This document shows, one piece after another, positions 8,833 to 17,146 of a DNA stretch of 64,000 nucleotides (position 1 is the first letter of the stretch; each line of letters begins with the position of its first letter). The notes beneath the pieces were generated by a model. The model was not told where the DNA came from. It made no database searches and saw only the letters and a program-made list of their open reading frames with translations. The position numbers were made by a program, and so were the translations under genes. The stretch is from positions 29,647-93,646 of the forward strand of contig CAZXXS010000035.1 in NCBI GenBank assembly GCA_964644845.1, in the 5' to 3' direction. Source of the DNA: Geothermovivens sp964644845 (lineage in GTDB: Bacteria; Zhuqueibacterota; Zhuqueibacteria; Oleimicrobiales; Geothermoviventaceae).

Positions 8833-9789
8833 CTACTGGTACGAAGGTTCCGGGACCCCCTCGAGGATCCTCAGCGTTTCTTCTACGTCCTGTCGCATGC
8901 GACGTACAAGCTGTTCGGACGTTGCGAAACGTTCTTCGTCTCTGATCCTTTCAACGAAGAACAGCCGCAACCTGGTTCCGTACAAATCGTCAGCGCCGTC
9001 AATCAAATGCGCTTCAACCACGCGCTTGCCGCCTCCAAAGGTTGGGCGTACTCCGACGCTCACCGCCGCGCGGTAGAGTTTTCCGCGCACCAGTGCGAGC
9101 CCTGCGTAGATGCCGTCTTTGGGAAGCAATTTGTGTGGAGAGTCGACGTCCAGGTTCGCTGTGGGGAAGCCGAGTTCCCGGCCTCGCCCATCGCCCCGAA
9201 CGACGACACCGCGCACCTCGTAGTGTCGCTCCAGCAACCTGGCGGCCAGGCGCACATCGCCTTCGTCGGCGAGCAGGTGACGGATTCGCGTGCTGCTCAC
9301 CGGGATTCCCCCGACAACAGCCGGTTGCACAACGTCGACGTCAAAACCGAACCGCCTTCCTAACTCTCGAAGTCCCTCCGCGGTTCCCTGACGTCCGCGC
9401 CCGAACCCGTGATTTGGCCCCACCACCACGGCGGAGCAGCCCACACGCCGCACCAGCACGTCCACAACGAACTCCTCAGCAGAAAGGGCGGCAAACTCGG
9501 GCGTAAAATCGATGACCACCAGCCTCTCCACGCCGAGCGCTGCCAAAATGTCCCGCTTTTCCTCGTGCGTGGTGAGAATCCGGATGGGGGGCCTGTTGCT
9601 GCGAGCCACAACCAATTGTGGATGCGGATCGAAGGTGACAATTGTGGCGGGTCCACCTCGCCCGGCGGCCAATTCCTTCACGCGCTGAACAAGCAACCTG
9701 TGGCCCATGTGCACGCCGTCAAACGTGCCCACAGAAACCACACAGTTTGCTTCCGGCTCGACGTTCTCCAGCCCTCTGTACTCTCTCAT
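8833..9789 (-). CDS. ribF: Bifunctional riboflavin kinase / FAD synthetase
   Basis: The 318-residue enzyme phosphorylates riboflavin to FMN and adenylates FMN to FAD. The N-terminal nucleotidyltransferase half shows VSVGTFDGVHMGH (about 19-31) and the ISSTRIR-like VSSTRIRHLL. The C-terminal kinase half shows GRGRELGFPTANL. Its ATG overlaps the truB stop as ATGA, so the two are probably translationally coupled. The position between truB and rpsO is canonical. Confidence 0.97.
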   Translation of the reverse strand: MREYRGLENVEPEANCVVSVGTFDGVHMGHRLLVQRVKELAAGRGGPATIVTFDPHPQLVVARSNRPPIRILTTHEEKRDILAALGVERLVVIDFTPEFAALSAEEFVVDVLVRRVGCSAVVVGPNHGFGRGRQGTAEGLRELGRRFGFDVDVVQPAVVGGIPVSSTRIRHLLADEGDVRLAARLLERHYEVRGVVVRGDGRGRELGFPTANLDVDSPHKLLPKDGIYAGLALVRGKLYRAAVSVGVRPTFGGGKRVVEAHLIDGADDLYGTRLRLFFVERIRDEERFATSEQLVRRMRQDVEETLRILEGVPEPSYQ

Positions 9790-10484
9790 TCTCTGCTTTC
9801 TGAAAAGTTCCGAGCCAGCAACACGTCGGCAAGCCGCTCAACTGGAATGGCATCTTCCACTTTGTAAGGCCCAATGCGAACGCGTCGTAGCTCGCGAAGG
9901 TAGGCGCAACTGCCCGCGGCAATCCCCACGTCCCTGGCCAAAGCGCGCACGTACGTGCCCGCGTGGCAACGGACGAAGATCTCCGCCAGCGGTGGGCGCC
10001 AGCTTCGAACGTCAAACTGCTCCACGGTTACGCGGCGCACAGGCGCCTCGACCGTTTTTCCTTTCCTGGCAAGCTTGTACAAGCGCTTGCCACCCACCTT
10101 AACTGCCGAGTAGGCCGGCACACGCTGCTCAATTTCGCCCACGAAGCGGTTGGCAATCTCCTGCAACGCTTCTCGGCTCAACTCTGGAACCGGGCAGGTT
10201 CTCACCACCTTGCCCGTCGGATCAAGCGTGTCCGTCTCCCGACCGAACTCGACAACCCCCTCGTATTCTTTCACCAAACCCGTGAGCGAAGCAATCTTCT
10301 TCGTGGCCCGGCCCGTGGCAACCAGTAGCAGCCCAGTTGCGAAAGGATCCAGTGTCCCGGCGTGTCCTACTTTCCTGACGCCGGTTAGCGCACGAACCTT
10401 GGCCACAACGTCAAACGATGTCCATCCCGCGGGTTTGTCAATGCAAAGAACAACTCCCTCCTCAAGCTGTTTGCGCGTGTACAT
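9786..10484 (-). CDS. truB: tRNA pseudouridine-55 synthase
   Basis: TruB makes pseudouridine 55 in the T loop of tRNAs. The catalytic Asp is in GHAGTLDPFATGLL (about 40-53), and KPAGWTSFD lies near the start. At 232 residues it is about 80 shorter than the E. coli enzyme and stops after YKVEDAIPVERLADV, so the C-terminal PUA-like domain is missing or minimal. Short forms are known in other phyla. It lies between rbfA and ribF in the canonical order. Confidence 0.96.
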   Translation of the reverse strand: MYTRKQLEEGVVLCIDKPAGWTSFDVVAKVRALTGVRKVGHAGTLDPFATGLLLVATGRATKKIASLTGLVKEYEGVVEFGRETDTLDPTGKVVRTCPVPELSREALQEIANRFVGEIEQRVPAYSAVKVGGKRLYKLARKGKTVEAPVRRVTVEQFDVRSWRPPLAEIFVRCHAGTYVRALARDVGIAAGSCAYLRELRRVRIGPYKVEDAIPVERLADVLLARNFSESRE

Positions 10485-10493
10485 GGAGGGTAG

Positions 10494-10865
10494 TTAGCTC
10501 TCGTCGTTTTCCTTCGAACGGTGAATTTCGGCGATCAGGTGTTCAATGCGTTCGCTGTAGTCCAGGCTGTCGTCGTACAGAAATTCGACTTCTGGCGTGT
10601 AGCGCAAATCCGTGTGCGCACGGATCTCGGCTCGAATGAACTGTTTGGCGCGATTCAAACCCGTCAGGCTTTGGTCACGCTTCTGAGCGCCGCCCATCAC
10701 ACTGAAGTACACACGCGCGTAGCGCAGGTCGTCCGTCAGCCTCACACGCGTAATCGTGACCATCCCGATCCTCGGATCCTTGACCTCCTCCGCCAGGATC
10801 CGGCTGATTTCTTCTTTCAACAGCTCCGCCACGCGGTCAGCGCGTTTGTAGGGCAGAACCGACAT
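10494..10865 (-). CDS. rbfA: Ribosome-binding factor A
   Basis: The 123-residue KH-type protein helps 30S maturation. It begins SVLPYKRADRVAELLKEEIS and contains KDPRIGMVTITRV and YARVYFSVMG, which are family hallmarks. I choose ATG 10865 over the adjacent GTG 10868 because GGAGG is seven bases upstream and the stop of the preceding gene overlaps it as TGATG. It is part of the nusA-infB operon. Confidence 0.97.
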   Translation of the reverse strand: MSVLPYKRADRVAELLKEEISRILAEEVKDPRIGMVTITRVRLTDDLRYARVYFSVMGGAQKRDQSLTGLNRAKQFIRAEIRAHTDLRYTPEVEFLYDDSLDYSERIEHLIAEIHRSKENDES

Positions 10866-11152
10866 CACATCACCTCCAACACGTGGTCGAGAATCTCACA
10901 CCGGCCGTCCTGCCCAATCAGGTTGAGAATCTGGGTCATGGTGTGGTCGATCAGCCGCCGATCGTTGGCCACCATCGAAACGCCCAGCGTCACGCGCTGC
11001 CACTTATCGCTGCCGTCAATCTCGGACACGGACACGTTGAATTTGTTTCGGATCCGTGTCTTCAGGCTCGAAAGCACAAAACGTTTCGATTTCAAAGAGC
11101 CGCTGTCCGGCACAAACAACTCAATCTGACAAACACCCACGAACATGGACAC
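10865..11152 (-). CDS. DUF503 / YlxP-like protein
   Basis: A 95-residue protein of the DUF503 family, with LKSKRFVLSSLKTRIRNKFNVSV-type motifs (visible in part as LKSKRFVLSSLKTRIRNKF) and VTLGVSMVANDRRLID. The family lies between infB and rbfA in many bacteria and is implicated in ribosome assembly, but its biochemical role is unsettled. The start is GTG 11152; an ATG two codons later is possible but has a worse-placed ribosome site. Confidence 0.93.
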   Translation of the reverse strand: MSMFVGVCQIELFVPDSGSLKSKRFVLSSLKTRIRNKFNVSVSEIDGSDKWQRVTLGVSMVANDRRLIDHTMTQILNLIGQDGRCEILDHVLEVM

Positions 11153-11173
11153 GGCATCGACCCCGACGTGTCG

Positions 11174-13888
11174 CTACTCCAGTTTCCGTTTCAACTCGAT
11201 GATTTGGTAGGCCTCAATGATGTCGCCCACCTTGATGTCGTCGAATCCGGCAAGACCGATGCCGCACTCGAGGCCAGCAGTTACCTCCCTCACGTCGTCC
11301 TTGAAACGCTTAAGCGAGGCAATGCCTCCCTCGAAGATCAATCTGCCGTCGCGGTAAACCTTCACGCGATCGTTCCGCGTGATTTTGCCCGATTGCACGT
11401 AGCAACCAGCCACGGTGCCGACCTTCGGCACTTTGAACGTCTGGCGCACTTCGGCTGTGCCGATGACTTCTTCTTTCTTCTCCGGCTCCAGCAACCCTTC
11501 CAGCGCGTCTCTTACATCGTTCGCCAGGTCGTAGATCACGTCGTACATGCGGATGTCCACGCCTTCGCGTTCGGCGAGCTCGCGCACGGTGTTCGAGGCT
11601 CGCACGTGGAAACCCAGGATCACAGCACCGGAAGCCGCTGCCAGCAAAACGTCCGACTCGGTCACAGCACCAACACCGCGATGAATGATGTTGACAGCAA
11701 CTTCGCTGGTGGACAGCTTCATCAGCGTGTCCGAGATGGCCTCCAGCGAGCCATCTACGTCTGCCTTGATGATCAACGGCAGCTCGCGGACTTCGGCCTC
11801 ACCTTCGCGAATGCGCCTCGAGATTTCGTCCAAGCTAACGCGCTGACTGCGGCGCAGCTGCTGTTCGCGTCGGAGTTGTTGCCTGCGGGTGCTGATTTCC
11901 CTTGCCTCGCGTTCCGAAGAAACTACCGTAAACGGGTCACCAGCTTGAGGGAGTCCGTCGAAACCAACGACCTGCACCGGCCTGGAGGGACCGGCCTCCT
12001 TCACCGGTCGGTCGCGCTCGTCGAACATCGCCCGCACCCGCCCTGCGTAGAGACCAGCCACGAAGGGATCGCCAATGCGAAGCGTCCCGTTTTGCACCAG
12101 CACCGTAGCCACCACACCACGACCGCGGTCCAGACGGGCCTCCAGAACCGTGCCCTTCGCAGGCCGGTTCGGATTGGCTTTTAGGTCCAGAACCTCCGCC
12201 TCGAGGAGCATGGCCTCGAGCAATTTGTCCACATTCTGGCCTGTTTTGGCCGAAATCTCGACGCACTGGTAGCGACCGCCCCAGTCCTCCACGAGCACGC
12301 CATGGTCCGCCAGCTCTTTCTTGATCAAATCCGGGTTGGCGTTTGGCTTGTCAATTTTGTTAATGGCCACGATGATCGGCACACCCGCAGCTTTCGCGTG
12401 GTTGATGGCCTCGATCGTCTGTGGCATAACGTGATCATCTGCAGCCACAACGAGAACCACGATGTCGGTCACTTGCGCGCCGCGGGCCCGCATGGCCGTA
12501 AAGGCCTCGTGCCCCGGAGTGTCAAGGAAGGTAATCTTCTTGCCGTCAACTTCGACTTCGTACGCACCAATGTGCTGGGTAATGCCACCTTTCTCGCCAG
12601 CTACAACATTTGTGTTCCGGATGTAATCGAGCAAGGAGGTCTTTCCGTGGTCAACATGGCCCATCACAGTGATGACGGGCGCACGCGGCTCGAGCTGGCT
12701 CTCGTCCTCAACCTCTTCTTCCTCGGCCATTTCTTCGGCTTCGTAGTCCGAGATAATTTCAGCGTCGTAGCCGAACTCGTCGGCAATCATGATGATGCTG
12801 TCTGCATCGAGCCGCTGGTTCATCGACACCATCAAGCCCATTTTGAGACACTTCTGGATCACCTCAGCTGGTGTGACACCCAGCATGCTCGCCAGCTCGG
12901 CCGTGGTGATGAACTCTGGTGTGCGAATGACATTACCTTCTTCCTCAACAACCTCCTCTTCGCCAGTCTTCGAGCGACGGTACTTGCGCCGCTTGCCCGT
13001 GCCGTGCATGGCCGCCAGCGTCTGGCGAATCGAGGCTTCAATCTCTTCTTCGCTGATTTCCGGATGCCGTTTCTTGCGCTTCTTCTTGGCTTTTTCCTGC
13101 GCCTCCTCGATCGCCTGCTCCAGCTTCTCCGGAGTCAGCACCTCCTCTTCGGCTTCCTTCTTTTTGCGACCACGGCGACGGCGCCGACGTTTCTTGGTCG
13201 GCGTCTCACCCGTTTCAGCAGCAGCCGCAGGCTTTTCAACTTTCTCAGCCGCAGCAGGCGCCTCTGCAGCCTGTTCCGCAGCTGCGGGTGTAACCTGAGC
13301 AGGGGTTTCGGCGGCTGGCGTTTCAGCAGCGGGTGCTTCCGCAGGCGTTTCTACCGCGGACTCGGGTTTCGTCTCTGGTGACTCCTTCGGCGGAGCAGTT
13401 TCGGCTACCTCAGGAGCGTGTTCAGCCTTTTGCTCCTCCGTTGGAAACTCAACAACGCGCACACGGCGTTCACGCGGCTTCTTCGGCGGGGCAGGTGGCG
13501 CCTCTTCGACCGTGGCGGTCTCCGTTTCGCTCTCGACGCTTTCACGGCCGCCCACAACACCACTCACACGGCGTCTTTCGCGCTCCATCACCAGTTCAGT
13601 CGCAGCGCGAAGACGCTCCTCCAACTCCCGACGCGCAGCCAGCTTCCGAGCCTCTTCCTGCTCGCGCTTTTCTTTTAACAGCCGGCGAAACTCCTCGTCG
13701 GGCTCTGCTTTTGTCTGATCCTGCCGGTAGCGCTCCAGTACAGCCTGGTACATTTCGTCCGTCACCTGACTCATCTGGTTCTTGACCTTGAAATTCATCT
13801 TTTGCAAGAACCCGATGAGCTCTTCATTCGAAAGGTTGAGCTCGCGCGCTACCTGGAAGATTCTTCTACGTTTCGTCTCCAAAGGCAA
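11174..13888 (-). CDS. infB: Translation initiation factor IF-2
   Basis: IF-2 is the GTPase that places fMet-tRNA on the 30S subunit. At 904 residues this is a long form. An IF2-N domain (1-55) is followed by a charged, then Ala/Pro/Glu/Lys-rich linker (about 60-300), a second IF2-N domain (about 320-385), and the G domain with GHVDHGKT (410-417), DTPGH (456-460) and NKID (510-513), then domains II-IV. The start is TTG; two TTG codons (13888 and 13882) are both possible. The ylxR/ylxQ pair often found before infB is absent: only 63 bp separate it from nusA. Confidence 0.98.
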   Translation of the reverse strand: MPLETKRRRIFQVARELNLSNEELIGFLQKMNFKVKNQMSQVTDEMYQAVLERYRQDQTKAEPDEEFRRLLKEKREQEEARKLAARRELEERLRAATELVMERERRRVSGVVGGRESVESETETATVEEAPPAPPKKPRERRVRVVEFPTEEQKAEHAPEVAETAPPKESPETKPESAVETPAEAPAAETPAAETPAQVTPAAAEQAAEAPAAAEKVEKPAAAAETGETPTKKRRRRRRGRKKKEAEEEVLTPEKLEQAIEEAQEKAKKKRKKRHPEISEEEIEASIRQTLAAMHGTGKRRKYRRSKTGEEEVVEEEGNVIRTPEFITTAELASMLGVTPAEVIQKCLKMGLMVSMNQRLDADSIIMIADEFGYDAEIISDYEAEEMAEEEEVEDESQLEPRAPVITVMGHVDHGKTSLLDYIRNTNVVAGEKGGITQHIGAYEVEVDGKKITFLDTPGHEAFTAMRARGAQVTDIVVLVVAADDHVMPQTIEAINHAKAAGVPIIVAINKIDKPNANPDLIKKELADHGVLVEDWGGRYQCVEISAKTGQNVDKLLEAMLLEAEVLDLKANPNRPAKGTVLEARLDRGRGVVATVLVQNGTLRIGDPFVAGLYAGRVRAMFDERDRPVKEAGPSRPVQVVGFDGLPQAGDPFTVVSSEREAREISTRRQQLRREQQLRRSQRVSLDEISRRIREGEAEVRELPLIIKADVDGSLEAISDTLMKLSTSEVAVNIIHRGVGAVTESDVLLAAASGAVILGFHVRASNTVRELAEREGVDIRMYDVIYDLANDVRDALEGLLEPEKKEEVIGTAEVRQTFKVPKVGTVAGCYVQSGKITRNDRVKVYRDGRLIFEGGIASLKRFKDDVREVTAGLECGIGLAGFDDIKVGDIIEAYQIIELKRKLE

Positions 13889-13951
13889 CCACTCCCGCCG
13901 ATCGCTAATGTTTCCAAAACTGCCATCAAACCCGCTGCGCAGCTGTCCGGT

Positions 13952-15292
13952 CTACGCCTCGGACAACACCTCTTCCACAACGTCGCCTTCCTCTTGCTTC
14001 CCCGAAGCCTCCTCCGCTGTTGCTTCCGCTTCGCCGCCACCGGCCTTCTTTTCGGCCGCTGTTTTGACAAGTTCGTAGATCCGCTGAGCCGTCTTCTCTC
14101 CGATCCCCGGGACTTCCATCAGGCCCTCAACCCCGGCATCCAGTACCTGCTGAATGGTGTGGAAGTCGCCCACAGCCAGCTTCTTGAGCATCGCAGCCGT
14201 CAGCCCTTCCACCGTGTCCAGGGGTTGATCACGCTGCGCTTCCTTCATCAGGCGCTCACGGTACTCGCTTTCCTTGATGGTTTCGATTTCGTAGCCCGTG
14301 AGCCGTGATGCCAATCTGCGATTGAGGCCACCGCGCCCGATGGCGAGGGAAATCTGGTCGTCCGGGAACACCGCAACCACGTAACGCCGATCCTCGTCCA
14401 GAATGATCTTCGAGGGCTTGGCCGGGCTCAGCGCGCGCTGCACCAAAATCTCCGGTTCCGGACTCCAGGGCACAATGTCGATCTTCTCGTTGTTCAACTC
14501 GCGCACGATCGATTGGATCCGAATTCCCTTCATACCCACACAGGCGCCAACCGCGTCGATGCGCTTGTCGTTCGAGAACACGGCAATCTTGGTGCGCTCA
14601 CCAGGTTCGCGGGCAATCGCTTTGATCTCGATAATGCCCTCGTAGATTTCGGGCACTTCAAGCTCAAACAGTCGAACCAAGAACATCGGGTCAGCGCGCG
14701 ACACGACGATGACAGGACCACGCGGAGTCTCTCGAACCTCTTTTACAACCGCCCGCAGGGTCTCGCCGCGGTGGTAGCGTTCTGTCGGGATCTGCTCGGA
14801 ACGGGGCATAACCACTTCCGTGCGGTCCACATTCAAGAACACCTCGTCGCGGGTGATCTGGCGAACATCGCCGATCACGATCTCGCCAATCCGATTCTTG
14901 TACTCGTCGTACGTAAGCTGTTTCTCAATCTCGCGGATTTTCTGGTTCAGATTCTGCTTGGCCGACACAATCAGCCGACGCCCGAACGTCGCTGGATCGA
15001 CAATTTCCAAAAACTCCTCACCGATTTCCAGATCCGGTTCGCTCTTGCGAGCCGTCTCCAGGTCGATTTCGGTAACTGGGTCCTCTACCCTCTCAACGAT
15101 TTTCTTTATTTGCTGAATCTCGATTACGCCTTTTTCGAGATTCACGTAAATGTCGAAATTCTCCGTTGTGCCAAAGCGCTTGCGCACCATCGCCTCGAGA
15201 ACGCTGTGGATAATCTCCGTCAGCACGTCCCGATCGATGTGCTTTTCTTTTACGAGCTGGCTGAAAGCTTCAGCGAGTTCAGTCTTTGCCAT
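13952..15292 (-). CDS. nusA: Transcription termination/antitermination factor NusA
   Basis: NusA binds RNA polymerase and nascent RNA and promotes pausing, intrinsic termination and antitermination. The 446-residue protein has the N-terminal polymerase-binding domain (1-125), S1 (about 135-200), two KH domains (with GACVGMKGIRIQ and SLAIGRGGLNRRLA), and a C-terminal helix-hairpin-helix region with VPGIGEKTAQRIYELV. It ends in an acidic tail. ATG follows AAGG by nine bases. Because the operon leader holds an intrinsic terminator, NusA may control its own synthesis (inference). Confidence 0.98.
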   Translation of the reverse strand: MAKTELAEAFSQLVKEKHIDRDVLTEIIHSVLEAMVRKRFGTTENFDIYVNLEKGVIEIQQIKKIVERVEDPVTEIDLETARKSEPDLEIGEEFLEIVDPATFGRRLIVSAKQNLNQKIREIEKQLTYDEYKNRIGEIVIGDVRQITRDEVFLNVDRTEVVMPRSEQIPTERYHRGETLRAVVKEVRETPRGPVIVVSRADPMFLVRLFELEVPEIYEGIIEIKAIAREPGERTKIAVFSNDKRIDAVGACVGMKGIRIQSIVRELNNEKIDIVPWSPEPEILVQRALSPAKPSKIILDEDRRYVVAVFPDDQISLAIGRGGLNRRLASRLTGYEIETIKESEYRERLMKEAQRDQPLDTVEGLTAAMLKKLAVGDFHTIQQVLDAGVEGLMEVPGIGEKTAQRIYELVKTAAEKKAGGGEAEATAEEASGKQEEGDVVEEVLSEA

Positions 15293-15339
15293 CTTTCACT
15301 GCCTTCGTTTCGTTTCGTTCACCCCCAGGCAACGTCTCC

Positions 15340-15795
15340 CTAAAATCGCACCTGGATCTTACCTTTCACAACCGCGGTCCAATCGAACAGCACTTCTTTA
15401 CCCTTCACTTCGAGCGCAAGCTGCTCGTCGCCCGCACTCAGGATCTTGCCCGTCACCTGCTCAATCACGTCACCCTTCCGGATGTCCACCCTCACGTCGC
15501 GACCGACGTTGCGTTGGAAATCTCGCGGTCGTGTCAGCGGTCTGTCCACACCCGGCGAGGAAACCTCAAGCCGGTACTTCCCCGGAATCGGGTCCTTCCG
15601 ATCCAGCAGGTCCGAAATTTTCCGGCTCAGCACCACACATTGATCGATGGTAATGCCGCCTTCCACGTCCACAAAAACCCGCAGGACCTGGCGACCAGGT
15701 GCACCTTTCAGTTCAAGATCCACCAGATCTACCCCCTCCTCTTCCAACAGAGACTCGACTAAACTGCGAACAACTTCGAGCGTGCTGTCGTGCAT
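15340..15795 (-). CDS. rimP: Ribosome maturation factor RimP
   Basis: The 151-residue RimP homologue assists 30S assembly. LVDLELKGAPGRQVLRVFVD and EVSSPGVDRPL are family signatures. The true start is ATG 15795 (MHDSTLEVV), with AAGGGGAA seven bases upstream; TTG codons further upstream lie inside the T-run of the leader terminator. It is the first gene of the rimP-nusA-infB unit. Confidence 0.95.
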   Translation of the reverse strand: MHDSTLEVVRSLVESLLEEEGVDLVDLELKGAPGRQVLRVFVDVEGGITIDQCVVLSRKISDLLDRKDPIPGKYRLEVSSPGVDRPLTRPRDFQRNVGRDVRVDIRKGDVIEQVTGKILSAGDEQLALEVKGKEVLFDWTAVVKGKIQVRF

Positions 15796-15817
15796 CGCAG
15801 TTCCCCTTGCCAACAAC

Positions 15818-15843
15818 AAAAAAGTGGGTCCAACGAACCCACT
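15818..15843 (-). terminator. Intrinsic terminator in the leader of the rimP-nusA-infB operon
   Basis: On the minus strand AGTGGGT and ACCCACT form a perfect 7-bp stem with a seven-base loop (TCGTTGG). Six Ts and GTTGTTGG follow. It sits between the promoter at 15853-15881 and the rimP start, so transcription of the whole operon must read through it. This is the geometry of an attenuator. Confidence 0.85.
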
Positions 15844-15852
15844 TGCGAGCTT

Positions 15853-15881
15853 AATATAAGGTTCAAGCGCTCAAATTGCAA
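15853..15881 (-). promoter_or_regulatory. Sigma-70-type promoter of the rimP-nusA-infB-rpsO operon
   Basis: TTGCAA (15876-15881) and TATATT (15853-15858), read on the minus strand, are separated by exactly 17 bases. The transcript would start near 15846 and run straight into the leader terminator. Confidence 0.8.
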
Positions 15882-16205
15882 GGAGTTTCTTCACTTTGAC
15901 CCTGAAACTACAAGAGTTTGCGCCGGGTTTGCCCTTTTTCGACCGTCAGCAGGGGCAGATTGGTAACCGGGTCCACACGTCGCCCCTCTCAGAACCTTTT
16001 CCAAACACGAACCTTGGGCCTGACCAGCCCAATCATGTTGACTGGGCAGTTTCCTAACACAGGAGCGCCGGATACGGCACGTAAGCGACTGCACTGGGGA
16101 GACCCAGTCCCGGAGCACCCTGTCCTGCCGCCTGGAAGCCTACCAGGGTTTTCCAGTAGACCCGAGCAGGATTGCGGGCAAAGTCCAACCCTACACGCCC
16201 CGGTC
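15882..16205. other. Gene-free stretch with several small hairpins
   Basis: About 320 bp between the end of the TPR gene and the rimP promoter. I see three stem-loops: GCCCAATCA/TGACTGGGC with one mismatch and a TGT loop near 16027-16047, ACTGGG-GAGA-CCCAGT near 16092-16107, and CTGGAA/TTCCAG near 16135-16160. The second has a GNRA tetraloop. No coding frame is convincing. It could be a small structured RNA or simply a 3' untranslated region. Confidence 0.4.
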
Positions 16206-16913
16206 CTACCCTTTGCTGGTGGTTGCTTTGGCCTTCTCCACTTCTACTCGGGCTAAAGCCATCTCAACATCGTTTCTAACGGTAGATTTCGGATACTCGT
16301 CGAGGATCCGTTTGTACAGCTTCTCGGCTTCGTTCCAGCGTTGCAGGTGCTCGTAGCAGAACGCCGCGTTCATCAGGTACTCCGGCGCGTTGAACCCGTC
16401 TGGATTCTTCTCCGCAGCTTGTACAAAAAGCTTCGCCGCTTCCTCGTACTGTCCCTTTGCCTCCAGGCAGGAAGCTTTTCCGGCAATCGCAGAAGCCGTC
16501 AGCAGCGGGTCGTAGCCAGAGTGTTTCTTGATGTACTGGTCGAAGTACTTGATGGCCAGGTCAAACTCGCCTTGCTGGTAGTAGGTGTTGGCCAGGTCTA
16601 GAAGGGCAAGACGTGCCGCAGAGGTTCCGCCGTAGCGATCAACCAGGCTTTCGAGAACGGCAATCGCGTCTTCGTTCTTGCCTTGGTCAACCAGTAGTTC
16701 AGCTCGAGCCAGTTCGACGGATGCTTTGTCCTCTGCGGAGCGTTCGCTCCGTACCACAAGGACCACAATCAGGGCGACAACGACGACCCCGATGCCGATG
16801 TAGCCCAGCAGCCTGGTGTTCTCGCGCAGCCAATCCTGCGCTTTGAAGTAGGCCGTGACCAGCTTGTCCTCTTTGATCTGGCGTTTTTTGAGCTTTCGTC
16901 TTGGCTTCAGCAA
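16206..16913 (-). CDS. Membrane-anchored TPR protein (YfgM/YbgF-like)
   Basis: The 235-residue protein has a very basic N-terminus (KPRRKLKKRQIKEDK), one membrane helix (about 36-54) and then at least four tetratricopeptide repeats (for example ALLDLANTYYQQGEFDLAI and AAFCYEHLQRWNEAEKLYK). Such proteins act as periplasmic scaffolds in envelope biogenesis or at the Sec translocon. The start is TTG with GAGGGAG ten bases upstream; no ATG occurs early in the frame. It lies just downstream of tRNA-Arg, past a hairpin. Confidence 0.8.
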   Translation of the reverse strand: MLKPRRKLKKRQIKEDKLVTAYFKAQDWLRENTRLLGYIGIGVVVVALIVVLVVRSERSAEDKASVELARAELLVDQGKNEDAIAVLESLVDRYGGTSAARLALLDLANTYYQQGEFDLAIKYFDQYIKKHSGYDPLLTASAIAGKASCLEAKGQYEEAAKLFVQAAEKNPDGFNAPEYLMNAAFCYEHLQRWNEAEKLYKRILDEYPKSTVRNDVEMALARVEVEKAKATTSKG

Positions 16914-16991
16914 TTCCGCGTTTCTCCCTCGTGCCTGGTTCGCTAACGTCTTTTTCGCTTTGCTGTCGCAGCCATCCGCAGAACACGAAAC

Positions 16992-17016
16992 AGCCCCGGG
17001 GCGTTGAGCCGGGGCT
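16992..17016 (-). terminator. Hairpin after tRNA-Arg, probable terminator
   Basis: AGCCCCGG pairs perfectly with CCGGGGCT across a nine-base loop, 10 bases past the tRNA 3' end. On the minus strand GTTTCGTGTTC follows, so the T-run is interrupted and termination strength is uncertain. Confidence 0.55.
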
Positions 17017-17026
17017 TCGCTTCTCG

Positions 17027-17101
17027 TGCCCCTAGCAGGATTCGAACCTGCGACACGCGGTTTAGGAAACCGCTGCTCTATCCGTACTGAGCTATAGGGG
17101 C
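17027..17101 (-). tRNA. tRNA-Arg, anticodon CCT
   Basis: On the minus strand the sequence folds into a full cloverleaf. The acceptor stem is GCCCCTA/TAGGGGC with discriminator A, the D arm contains AGCTCAG, the anticodon stem GCGGT/ACCGC closes the loop TTCCTAA (anticodon CCT, reading AGG), and the T arm is GCAGG-TTCGAAT-CCTGC. The CCA end is not encoded. Confidence 0.95.
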
Positions 17102-17117
17102 AGCCCTAAGCGCTGGA

Positions 17118-17146
17118 AAATTACCAAACAGTGACCTGAAACGCAA
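17118..17146 (-). promoter_or_regulatory. Promoter of tRNA-Arg
   Basis: TTGCGT (17141-17146) and TAATTT (17118-17123) on the minus strand are 17 bases apart. The expected start is about ten bases before the mature tRNA 5' end at 17101. Confidence 0.65.

Noticed and set aside
16030..16200. Possible RNase P or tmRNA gene
   Set aside because: None of the universal core motifs of either RNA appears on either strand, only local hairpins.
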